Assembly (NCBI GenBank): GCA_000509105.1
Contig: BAIF02000033.1
Span: 1-64,000, forward strand
DNA from: Clostridiales bacterium VE202-21
GTDB lineage: Bacteria; Bacillota; Clostridia; Lachnospirales; Lachnospiraceae
Direction: 5' to 3'
Length of the DNA: 64,000 nt
Shown: in pieces, positions 8,068 to 15,256 of the stretch
Layout: each line of letters opens with the position of its first letter
Numbering within the stretch: position 1 is the first letter of the stretch
Notes under the pieces: generated by a model
The model's database searches: none
What the model was told of the DNA's origin: nothing
Seen by the model: the letters and a program-made list of their open reading frames with translations, nothing else
Translations under genes and position numbers: made by a program

Positions 8068-9015
8068 ATGAACGAACCTGATGTAATGGTATATTTGATG
8101 ACCGGATTTCTGGACAGCGGCAAAACGGAATTTTTAAAGTTTACACTTTCACAGGATTATTTCCAGATCGAGGGAACCACACTTCTGATTCTATGCGAGG
8201 AGGGCGAGGTGGAGTACGATCCGCAGGAAATGCTGGAGTACAACGTGAAAATTGAGCGTGTACAGGAACAGACAGACCTGACGGAAGCATGGCTGGAGGA
8301 AATGGACGGTAAGTATCATCCGGAGCGTGTTGTGATTGAGTATAACGGGATGTGGAAGGTCAGTGACTTTGAGCAGATGAAACTTCCCGAAGGCTGGGGG
8401 ATTGAGCAGAAGTTGACAACTGTGGATGCCAGCACCTTCCAGATGTATCTGACGAACCTGAAGCCGCTGTTTGTGGAGATGGTGCGGGATTCTGAGATGG
8501 TGGTATTTAACCGGTGCACGGACAGAAAGCCGCTGGCTGGGTACCGGCGAAGCGTCAAGGTCGTGAGTCCCCGGGCGGAAGTGATATTCGAGGATGAGAA
8601 CGGGGAAGTGGAAAATATTTTCCTGGACGATGTCCCCTATGATCTGGACGCCCCGGTTATCGAGGTGCGCCGGGAAGACTACGGGATTTGGTATGTGGAT
8701 GTGATGGAGCATCCGGAACGTTACAAGGGGAAGACCGTGGAATTCACGGCGCGTGTACTCAAGCCGAAAGGATTTCCGTCAAAAGTATTCATGCCGGGGC
8801 GTATGGCAATGACCTGCTGCGCAGATGATACGACATTTCTCGGATATGTGTGTAAAAGCCCCTATGCCCCTAAGCTTAAGAAAGGACAGTGGGTGAAGAT
8901 CCGGGCTAAGATCGGGTTCGCAAGAGTGTCTGTCTACGGCGGTGTGGGGCCGGTTCTGGAGGCAGAGCACATAGAAGACGATGAGGCAATTGAGGAACTG
9001 GTTTACTTTAATTAA
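8068..9015 (+). CDS. Atypical CobW-like P-loop protein fused to a YcgQ/DUF1980-like domain
   Basis: The 315-aa protein starts like a COG0523 GTPase (VYLMTGFLDSGKTEF, P-loop residues 13-20) and keeps a DGKYHPERVVIEYNGMW segment equivalent to the region of the Walker B motif in its neighbour. The CxCC metal motif is absent, and the base-recognition motif is changed to NRCTD (148-152). Residues about 215-315 read as a separate domain (GKTVEFTARVLKP, GRMAMTCCADD with Cys250-Cys251, then KKGQWVKIRAKI). This matches my memory of the C-terminal domain of YcgQ/TIGR03943-type proteins. Spacing of 62 bp suggests co-transcription with the His-rich GTPase. A role in metal handling is inference. Confidence 0.75.
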   Translation: MNEPDVMVYLMTGFLDSGKTEFLKFTLSQDYFQIEGTTLLILCEEGEVEYDPQEMLEYNVKIERVQEQTDLTEAWLEEMDGKYHPERVVIEYNGMWKVSDFEQMKLPEGWGIEQKLTTVDASTFQMYLTNLKPLFVEMVRDSEMVVFNRCTDRKPLAGYRRSVKVVSPRAEVIFEDENGEVENIFLDDVPYDLDAPVIEVRREDYGIWYVDVMEHPERYKGKTVEFTARVLKPKGFPSKVFMPGRMAMTCCADDTTFLGYVCKSPYAPKLKKGQWVKIRAKIGFARVSVYGGVGPVLEAEHIEDDEAIEELVYFN

Positions 9016-9102
9016 ATCCCCTCTGGAGTTTTATAAAAAGATTGCAGAAAGATTTGATTTGCGTTAAACTTATAACAAATATAGGAATAAGGAGATAGGT
9101 CT

Positions 9103-10062
9103 ATGGAAAAGCAATTTGATGTAATCGCAATGGGAGAACTGCTGATTGATTTTACAATGAATGGTAAGAGCGAACAGGGAAACAACATGTTCGAAGCATG
9201 TCCAGGCGGCGCTCCCTGCAATGTGCTTGCCATGTTGAATAAATTGGGGAAGAAGACGGCATTTCTTGGAAAAGTGGGGCAGGACCAGTTTGGGGTTCTG
9301 CTGAAAAATACGCTGGATGAGTCGGGGATCGATACTTCTAATTTAAAGATGGATGCAGATGTGAATACAACGCTTGCTTTTGTACATACCTTTCCTGACG
9401 GGGACCGGGAGTTTTCTTTCTACCGTAATCCGGGTGCAGATATGAGGCTGACAGCGGACGAGATTGATGCAGAATTTTTAAAGAAAGCAAAGCTTTTCCA
9501 TTTTGGCACCCTGTCCATGACACATGAAGGCGTCCGTGAGGCCACGAAAAAGGCGCTGAATATCGCGAAAGAGAACGGGCTTTTGATTTCATTTGACCCG
9601 AATCTGCGCCCGCCGCTCTGGAGTTCCCTAGAGCTTGCAAAGGAACAGATGGAATATGGTTTCCAGTTCTGCGATATCCTGAAGATCTCTGACAATGAGA
9701 TTCAGTTCGTGTCCGGCAAAGAGGATTATGATGAGGGAATCCAGTATCTGCAGGAGAAATATCATATTCCGTTGATCCTGCTGACGCTCGGCAAAGACGG
9801 AAGCCGCGCCTACTATAAAGACATGCGTGTAGAGAGAAGCGGGTTTAAGATGGATACGATCGAGACCACAGGGGCAGGCGATACGTTCTGCGGAAGTTCA
9901 CTGAACTACCTGCTGGAGCATGGCATAGAGAATTTGACAGAAGAGCAGCTGGGTGAGATGATGACCTTTGCAAATGCAGCGGCAGCTTTGATCACGACGC
10001 GGAAGGGCGCTATTCGTTCCATGCCTGAAAAAGAGGAAGTTCTGGAAGTAATAGGACAGTAA
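9103..10062 (+). CDS. PfkB-family carbohydrate kinase (fructokinase-like)
   Basis: Cytoplasmic ribokinase-fold sugar kinase of 319 aa. The N-terminus FDVIAMGELLIDFTMNG and PGGAPCNVLAMLNKLGKKTAFLGKVGQDQFG form PfkB signature 1. The C-terminal signature 2 is TTGAGDTFCGSSLNYLL with the catalytic Asp. The GELLIDF opening and FDPNLRPPLW segment are typical of bacterial fructokinases of the ScrK type, though a related ketose or nucleoside kinase is possible. AAGGAGATAGGT precedes ATG 9103. It stands alone, with 87 bp before it and a repeat-filled gap after it, so no pathway context supports the substrate. Confidence 0.9.
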   Translation: MEKQFDVIAMGELLIDFTMNGKSEQGNNMFEACPGGAPCNVLAMLNKLGKKTAFLGKVGQDQFGVLLKNTLDESGIDTSNLKMDADVNTTLAFVHTFPDGDREFSFYRNPGADMRLTADEIDAEFLKKAKLFHFGTLSMTHEGVREATKKALNIAKENGLLISFDPNLRPPLWSSLELAKEQMEYGFQFCDILKISDNEIQFVSGKEDYDEGIQYLQEKYHIPLILLTLGKDGSRAYYKDMRVERSGFKMDTIETTGAGDTFCGSSLNYLLEHGIENLTEEQLGEMMTFANAAAALITTRKGAIRSMPEKEEVLEVIGQ

Positions 10063-10101
10063 AGTGGCAGTTGGCGAGCTTTTGGTTTGCCGGTGGATGG
10101 C

Positions 10102-10205
10102 GGCTATCCCTTCATTTTGCTGGGTGCATCCAATCGGCAGCTAAGCTTGGCAACTGGAGAGGCTTCGTAACGGGGGCAGCGTATTGAGTCGTTTGGTGTT
10201 ATAGA
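10102..10205 (+). repeat. About 100-bp repeat, left copy (direct repeat with 11628-11712)
   Basis: The segment from GGCTATCCCTTCATTTTGC through CATCCAATCGGCAG to GTAACGGGGGCAGCGTATT (10167-10185) recurs, diverged but clearly related, at 11628-11712 in the same orientation. The two copies bracket the C39-like peptidase gene. Nothing in this stretch looks coding. Confidence 0.7.
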
Positions 10206-10233
10206 ATAACCCCGGTACATAGAAAAAGAGAGT

Positions 10234-10369
10234 TATACATTATTCTGCAGCTAGGCTGCAGGTCCGCCCGAAGGGCATGCATTACGGGGTGCCCTTTGGG
10301 TATACCTTATTCTGCAGCTGTGCTGCAGACCCGCCCCGAAGGGGCATGTATTACGGGATGCTCTTTGGG
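10234..10369 (+). repeat. Two tandem CTGCAGC-type palindromic units
   Basis: Two direct units of about 67-69 bp (10234-10300 and 10301-10369) each contain TTATTCTGCAGC, a GCTGCAG arm, a CCGCCC(C)GAAGGG(G) hairpin and CTTTGGGTATA. A third copy lies inverted at 11797-11842. With the repeat at 10102 this accounts for nearly all of the 347-bp gap 10063-10409; I see no gene in it. Confidence 0.75.
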
Positions 10370-10409
10370 TATAGTTAATTCCACGCGAGGTTCCACTCGC
10401 AGAGCAGGA

Positions 10410-11237
10410 TTACTTTTCCGGGCTGCCGTTGTCCGCAGGTAGAACAGCCAGCGCCTGGCTTCCCATCTCAAGATACCGCTGTTCTGCCACCGTCTTCTCA
10501 TATCCCGTCACGCCTCCGTCCTGGTTTGGATCATTAAAATAGTAGTACTCCTCATCCCATCCCACCAGCAGCAGACAATGCTCCTCCGCCGGCCAGGTAA
10601 AATATTTTCCAGTCTCCAGTATGGTCCACCCATTTCCTTCATAGGTTGGCTGCATATCAATGGTCGCCCAGACGATCACCGGTATCCCCTGGCCGATGTA
10701 TTCCTCCGTGATCTGCTTAAGGCGCGTTCCGGTCAGATCTTTCACCCGGTCCTCTCCTGCTGCCGCTGCAAGCGCGTCATAAATCACCGGTGCAAAACAG
10801 CCAAATCCGCTTCCGGTCCTTGGATCTCCGATAAAATAATAGTAAGGGCTGTTGCCGTAATACTCTCCGTCTTTTTCATAATAAGTCCCGATTCTCAGGT
10901 ACTGGTCAATAAAATCATCCACAGAAACATCAACCCCGGCATATTGAAGCGCCATGACAGCAGTCACGCTCTCACAGCCCGTTGGATAATCGTTCTGGCT
11001 CAGAAACGGAACTGGAAGGATCTTTTTCTCTGGCTGCGTTTCTAAAGAGCCGGACGGATTCTGCTTATCGCCTTCCCCCGCCCGGCTCTCTTCGATTGCC
11101 GTTTCTTCATTTTCTGCAGCAGCCGTGCCCCTTTGCCCTGCCTTCGTATACAAAATGCTGGCAGCCGCAATGCATCCGATCAGTATGATTCTGAGCCGCC
11201 GCCTCCTATATCTGCTGTCTCTGCGATTTTCTGCCAT
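10410..11237 (-). CDS. C39-like cysteine peptidase, membrane-anchored
   Basis: The 275-aa product has a basic N-terminus (RRRRLR), one hydrophobic segment (IILIGCIAAASILY, residues 17-30), a low-complexity acidic linker, and a Peptidase_C39_2-type papain-like domain. The likely catalytic residues are Cys88 in YPTGCESV, His220 in EEHCLLLVGWD and Asp236 or Asn235 in FNDPNQ. The frame is open for 119 codons further upstream, but that stretch is made of palindromic repeat sequence. The ATG at 11237 directly before the basic and hydrophobic segment is preferred. The enzyme is probably extracytoplasmic and cell-bound. Its substrate is unknown, and no bacteriocin or exporter gene is adjacent. Confidence 0.82.
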   Translation of the reverse strand: MAENRRDSRYRRRRLRIILIGCIAAASILYTKAGQRGTAAAENEETAIEESRAGEGDKQNPSGSLETQPEKKILPVPFLSQNDYPTGCESVTAVMALQYAGVDVSVDDFIDQYLRIGTYYEKDGEYYGNSPYYYFIGDPRTGSGFGCFAPVIYDALAAAAGEDRVKDLTGTRLKQITEEYIGQGIPVIVWATIDMQPTYEGNGWTILETGKYFTWPAEEHCLLLVGWDEEYYYFNDPNQDGGVTGYEKTVAEQRYLEMGSQALAVLPADNGSPEK

Positions 11238-11360
11238 TGTACACCGCTGTATTTGCTTCTTACATATATTATAATCACCAGGGATTGTCCTATATTCTGA
11301 AGGATCTAAAAAAACGGAACGCAAATTCTTTACCATTAACACCCCAGCCAGCCTAAGACG

Positions 11361-11644
11361 GATGGGGACGCAAAATGAAGAGATAGCTGAAAGCCTGCCA
11401 AATGCACATATGCCGTTGCGAAGTGCGGACACGAATCTAAGAAATTCTAGGAAGCGACACATCACGAGAAATCTAAAGATTTCTCGCGCTGGGTCGCCTA
11501 ATTTTGTGATTCGGTAATCACAAAATTTCCCCACTTTTTCGGCTGTCATCTTCCAAGAATTTCTAAGCCCCGCTTTAGCACTTCGCAACGGCATATGTAC
11601 ATTTGGCAGGCTTTCAGCTATCCCTTTATTTCGCAGGATTCATC
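11361..11644. repeat. About 284-bp imperfect palindrome with nested hairpins
   Basis: The left arm 11361-11426 and right arm 11578-11644 are inverse copies with few mismatches; for example GCCGTTGCGAAGTGC in the left arm matches GCACTTCGCAACGGC in the right. Similarity continues inward to about 11455 and 11549. The centre holds two perfect hairpins: CGAGAAATCT/AGATTTCTCG (11465-11486) and AATTTTGTGATT/AATCACAAAATT (11500-11527). It lies upstream of the C39 peptidase and explains most of the 669-bp stretch 11238-11906, in which I see no gene. It could extrude as a cruciform or be a decayed MITE-like element; neither can be decided here. Confidence 0.8.
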
Positions 11645-11712
11645 CAATCGGCAGTAAAGCTCGTCAACTGAGGAGGCGCCGTAACGGGGGCAGCGTATTA
11701 ATTCGCTTGGAG
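11628..11712 (+). repeat. About 90-bp repeat, right copy (direct repeat with 10102-10205)
   Basis: GCTATCCCTTTATTTCGC, CATCCAATCGGCAG and GTAACGGGGGCAGCGTATT (11681-11699) repeat the left copy in the same order and orientation. Its first part overlaps the right arm of the large palindrome, so the two repeat families are physically merged. Confidence 0.7.
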
Positions 11713-11796
11713 GAATATATAATCTCCATTCGTTTATCACGAAATAACGTTGTTCCATAGACCCTACAGAATATTATATCCACAGCCCCCCTAATT

Positions 11797-11842
11797 CATG
11801 CCCTGCGGGCGGGTCTGCAGCAGAGCTGCAGAATAAAGTATA
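11797..11842 (-). repeat. Inverted copy of the CTGCAGC-type unit
   Basis: Read on the minus strand, this matches the units at 10234-10369 (TATACTTTATTCTGCAGC, then CTGCTGCAGACCCGCCC, then GGGCATG). It forms the outer right border of the repeat mosaic around the peptidase gene. Confidence 0.7.
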
Positions 11843-11906
11843 GTCATATAATAAGAAGAACCGAACGGATGCAGAGTGCTGATTACACCGCCGCATCCGG
11901 CCGATT

Positions 11907-12926
11907 CTATTTTTTGACGGAATGTTCCCGGAGCTGCCGTATCATATCAGCAATGGTCTGATGCAGAGGCCTGGGGTGATAATCCAGCTCACGGCTGGCC
12001 TTATCATTTGAAAAGTTTCCGTTGGAAGTCAGGGTATACATTGCATAGGGGGTGAATACGGGAGTTTTCTTCCAGCATTTATAATGGAGTTGCGCAAAGG
12101 GGGCCGCACATTTGGCGGTCCAGGCGGGCAGGAAGAGGCGGGGCTTTTTCTGTCCGGATGCTTTTGACAGTTCTGTGAATAATTCTTTCAGCGGGATAAA
12201 GCGGTTGGAGAGAATATAGCATTCCCCGCTTCTGCCTTTTTGGGCGGCCTTAATGGCCCCGGAAGCCACATCTCTTACATCCACGAAGTCATATCCGCCG
12301 CGCACGGCCACCGGCATGCCCTTTTCCGTAAAATTTAATATCATATGCATCAGGCTTCCCGCCGGGCGCTCTGCGGGGCCTATAATCCCGGACGGATGTA
12401 TGACGACTGCATCCAGCCCGCGTGCGGCGCTGTCCAGAACATACTGGGTGGCCTCCGCCTTGGTTTTGGCGTAATATCCCGTGACGTGTCCGGGGGAAAA
12501 AGTCCGGATCTCAGAAATGACTCTATGCTGCGGCGCTTCTGGGATTGCATGAACACTGCTTACATATACCAGGCGCTTAATATGGTGCCGGATACAGGCG
12601 TCCACCACATGTTTCGTGCCCTCCACATTGACTGCGTATACACCCGGTGTTTTACCACCGTAGATGGAGATCAGGCCGGCACAGTGGATCAGGATGATAT
12701 TCTCTGCCGGGCCGGAATTTTCATGCAGAAAAAGAGGTTCCAGCGTATCCGGGAGGCAGACGTCCCCGGTGATGTAAGTGAGGTTTGGGGAAGAAGCACG
12801 GAACAGTCCAGCTTCGGAGGGCAGTATAAATGCCCGCACTTTATTCCCTTCTCTGACCAGTTCCGAAACAATATGGCTGCCAAGATGACCGGCGGCTCCG
12901 GTAACGATATATATTGTATTTTTCAT
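11907..12926 (-). CDS. NAD(P)-dependent epimerase/dehydratase (extended SDR)
   Basis: Rossmann-fold oxidoreductase of 339 aa. The nucleotide-binding motif TGAAGHLGSH is at residues 9-18 and the catalytic YxxxK is Tyr152-Lys156 in YYAKTKAEA. HPSGIIGP, the substrate-side loop typical of dihydroflavonol-reductase-like SDRs, and a VDVRDVASG segment follow. GGGAGG lies just upstream of ATG 12926; a longer frame starting 30 bp upstream lacks a ribosome site. It is divergent from the TetR gene at 13156 across 229 bp, a common layout in which the repressor controls its neighbour. The substrate is unknown. Confidence 0.88.
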   Translation of the reverse strand: MKNTIYIVTGAAGHLGSHIVSELVREGNKVRAFILPSEAGLFRASSPNLTYITGDVCLPDTLEPLFLHENSGPAENIILIHCAGLISIYGGKTPGVYAVNVEGTKHVVDACIRHHIKRLVYVSSVHAIPEAPQHRVISEIRTFSPGHVTGYYAKTKAEATQYVLDSAARGLDAVVIHPSGIIGPAERPAGSLMHMILNFTEKGMPVAVRGGYDFVDVRDVASGAIKAAQKGRSGECYILSNRFIPLKELFTELSKASGQKKPRLFLPAWTAKCAAPFAQLHYKCWKKTPVFTPYAMYTLTSNGNFSNDKASRELDYHPRPLHQTIADMIRQLREHSVKK

Positions 12927-13155
12927 AATCAACACCTCCCGATAATGATGGAACATCCTTGATGGGCAGCAGTAAAATACATGCCTCCAGGGGCAGAGAT
13001 AATCTGCCGTGGAGATAAATCCAGTGATAGATATACGACACAGCGTTGCTTTCTGTCCTTATTTTAAATATAATAAAGGTACCGGGAATTGGCAACCGCC
13101 AGATTCGGTGTATCTGTAAGTAAGACAACAAAAAAGAAAGAAGTGTTGATTGTTT

Positions 13156-13770
13156 ATGAAAAATTCAAAATTAGACCGCAGGATCAAATATACGAGAAAA
13201 ATGATCAGGCACAGTTTTCTACAGCTGCTGGAGGAAAAACCGTTGGGAAAAATCACAGTAAAGGAAATCTGCGAAAAGGCCGACATCAACAGGGCCACTT
13301 TTTATGCTCATTATGAGGATGTGTATGATCTTCTCTGCAAGATTGAGGAGGAATTCTATCAGGAGGTACTTTCATTTGCGGGGGATATGGGGCAGGAAAA
13401 TTATACGGGAATTTTGCCGGCTGAAATATTAAAAAAAATTAGAGAGAATGAAGAACTGTGCAAAGCGATGTTCAGCAAATATGGAGATAAAGAATTTCTT
13501 GCCAGGATGATGTATTTTGCAAAGGAAGATTCTCTTGGCGCCTGGAAAAGGCTGTATCCGGACATGGAAGAGGAACGGCTGGAGTGGCTGTATGAATTTA
13601 TCGTCAATGGCTGCGAGGGAATCATACGGAATTGGGCGTTGAACGGGTTTGAGTCAGAGCCGGAAGAGATCGCAGCGTTCATGGCCCAGATGTTCCGGAG
13701 CTGTGTACAGGGGATGCAAACGGGGGAGAATGTTGCAAAGGGGTCAGACCCCTCTGCAACAGGGGTCTGA
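13156..13770 (+). CDS. TetR/AcrR-family transcriptional regulator
   Basis: DNA-binding regulator of 204 aa. The N-terminal helix-turn-helix reads TRKMIRHSFLQLLEEKPLGKITVKEICEKADINRATFYAHYEDVYDL (split here only by eye into helices 1-4), the typical TetR_N pattern with FYAHYED. The C-terminal part (about residues 60-190) is helical and resembles the TetR_C_33 type common in Lachnospiraceae. The last dozen codons (VAKGSDPSATGV) and the stop come from a GGGGTCTGACCCC palindrome, so the native C-terminus seems to have been replaced by repeat insertion. ATG 13156 is used; a TTG lies two codons earlier. It is probably linked to the divergent SDR gene. Confidence 0.88.
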   Translation: MKNSKLDRRIKYTRKMIRHSFLQLLEEKPLGKITVKEICEKADINRATFYAHYEDVYDLLCKIEEEFYQEVLSFAGDMGQENYTGILPAEILKKIRENEELCKAMFSKYGDKEFLARMMYFAKEDSLGAWKRLYPDMEEERLEWLYEFIVNGCEGIIRNWALNGFESEPEEIAAFMAQMFRSCVQGMQTGENVAKGSDPSATGV

Positions 13771-13779
13771 CCCCTTTGC
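13735..13779. repeat. GGGGTCTGACCCC palindrome, copy 1 (inside the TetR gene end)
   Basis: A perfect 19-bp inverted repeat, GCAAAGGGGTCAGACCCCT (13735-13753) and its inverse (13761-13779), with a 7-nt loop, followed by a T-rich tail. It supplies the last codons and stop of the TetR gene and could also act as its terminator. Other copies are at 19310 and 52166. Confidence 0.85.
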
Positions 13780-13840
13780 TTCTATTTTCGTTCCCCCGCT
13801 GCATATACTTATTCTAAGCAAATATACTCTGGAGTTATTT

Positions 13841-14601
13841 ATGAGACAAAGGCTATTCAAGGTCAGTTTTAGTGCGTTTCTGGGCATTATGATTATAGGG
13901 TGTTCGGTGAAGTATATGGCGGGTCATGCTAAGGTGGCGGGGAATGTAACCGGCCGGGAACTTCCCATCTATTCCGTGGACACACCTGAGAAGAAGGCCG
14001 CGCTCACCTTTGATGCCGCATGGGGCAATGAGTCTACGCAGAAGCTTTTAGACATTCTGGCAAAATACAAGGTCCATGCGACTTTCTTTATGACGGGCGG
14101 ATGGGTGGAGAAGTACCCGGAAGATGTCAAAGCCATACTGGCGGCGGGACATGATTTGGGAAACCACAGTGAAACCCATCCGAATATGAGCCAGCTTTCC
14201 GAATCGGAGCAGGAGGCCGAAATCATGGGCGTGCACGATAAAGTAAAGAAACTTACAGGTTATGATATGCAGCTGTTCAGGGCGCCTACGGGGAGTACAA
14301 TGATACGGTGATCCGGACCGCCGTGAAATGCGGCTATTATGCGATTCAGTGGGATGTGGACAGTCTGGACTGGAAGGATTATGGCGAACAGAACATCATT
14401 GATACTGTTCTGGAAAACAAATCCCTGCAGAACGGCTCCATTATCCTCTGCCATAATGGGGCGAAGTATACGGAGGACGCGTTGGAAAAGGTGATTACAG
14501 GACTTCAGGAAAGGGGATACAAGATTGTACCTGTTTCGGAGCTGATCTATAAGGAAGACTATCATATGGATGCATCCGGAAGGCAGATTAAAAGCAGATA
14601 A
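13841..14601 (+). pseudogene. PdaB-like polysaccharide deacetylase, single-base frameshift
   Basis: In the correct frames this is a carbohydrate-esterase-4 protein of about 253 aa, like the sporulation deacetylase PdaB. It has an N-terminal membrane segment, TFDAAWGNE with the catalytic Asp pair region, FFMTGGWVEKYPED, the metal-binding GNHSETHPNMS (HxxxH), then RAP and, after the shift, YGEYNDTVIRTAVKCGYYAIQWDVDSLDW. The frame breaks between 14284 and 14288: GCGCCTACGGGG reads correctly only if one base is added (CCN TAC GGG). Without it the product ends at 14311 and loses the C-terminal third. GGAG precedes ATG 13841. It could be a sequence error, since everything else is intact. Confidence 0.85.
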
Positions 14602-14740
14602 AAATTTAACATTAGGACTTTCCTTTTTGCACAGGATAGTGTACAATATTGAATCGGTGATGAAATATTGCCACGTAACAAGCGGTTCCATCAAATGTCA
14701 ATGGATGGGGGTACTCTATAGCAATCAGGAGGTAAGAACC

Positions 14741-14989
14741 ATGGCGGGGGAAATATTAACAGCGAACGCAGTAAGAGTGGGATTTGCAACTGTTAACGAG
14801 ATTCAGGAATTTGTACAGCTTATCAAGGAATATAAAGGAGATCTTGATATGGCGCAGGGAAGAATGACCGTGGATGCCAAGTCAATTTTAGGAATCTGCA
14901 GCCTTAATATGCATGACGAAATGGAACTCCAGGTACACAGCGGAGAGTTTGAAAAACTCAAAACCAAAATCCGCAAATTCATAAAATAA
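14741..14989 (+). CDS. HPr-like protein lacking the active-site His
   Basis: A small 82-aa protein with the HPr fold pattern. The regulatory-Ser region is well kept (VDAKSILGICSL, Ser48, compare NAKSIMGVMSL in HPr). The phosphocarrier loop GLHARPA is replaced by VGFATVNE, so there is no His15 equivalent and no PEP-dependent phosphotransfer is expected. CAGGAGG sits 7-8 nt before ATG 14741. Crh of Bacillus is a known precedent for an HPr paralogue without His15 that works through its Ser. It lies just upstream of the glnA promoter and is transcribed in the same direction. A regulatory role is inference. Confidence 0.8.
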   Translation: MAGEILTANAVRVGFATVNEIQEFVQLIKEYKGDLDMAQGRMTVDAKSILGICSLNMHDEMELQVHSGEFEKLKTKIRKFIK

Positions 14990-15017
14990 AAAAATGAAAA
15001 AAGTGGGATAAGAAAGT

Positions 15018-15046
15018 TTGACATTTTTTCACTGGGTCGTTATAAT
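15018..15046 (+). promoter_or_regulatory. Consensus sigma-A promoter of glnA
   Basis: TTGACA (15018-15023) and TATAAT (15041-15046) are both perfect consensus hexamers separated by 17 bp. Transcription should start near 15053, only a few bases before the attenuator hairpin. Confidence 0.9.
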
Positions 15047-15058
15047 AAGACGAAACAA

Positions 15059-15095
15059 GGGCGTTTTCTTCAGGGGAGAGAACGCCCATTTTTAG
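15059..15095 (+). terminator. Leader terminator/attenuator hairpin upstream of glnA
   Basis: GGGCGTT pairs with AACGCCC; the stem extends to about 13 bp including G-U pairs (15059-15087), followed by ATTTTTAG. It lies directly after the promoter and about 170 nt before the start codon, where it would stop most transcripts unless overcome. ANTAR proteins are known antiterminators and one is encoded just after glnA. Further structure follows (CAGGC/GCCTG inside GTTCCT/AGGAAC, about 15160-15192). Confidence 0.75.
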
Positions 15096-15256
15096 ATTCC
15101 AGAAAACTTTTCAGGAGATTTTACAAATGGTCTGAGTAAGTTGTTTTGCAGAAAATTAGGTTCCTACCCCAGGCAAGCCTGTAAACAGGAACAAAATAAG
15201 CACGTGAGAAGTATAAAACATACTAATATGTCAGATAACAGTCAGGAGGGTATTCT

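Noticed and set aside
11238-11594. A 119-residue N-terminal extension of the C39-like peptidase
   Set aside because: The open frame runs through the large palindrome, has no ribosome site and no protein-like pattern; the signal-anchor right after ATG 11237 marks the real start.
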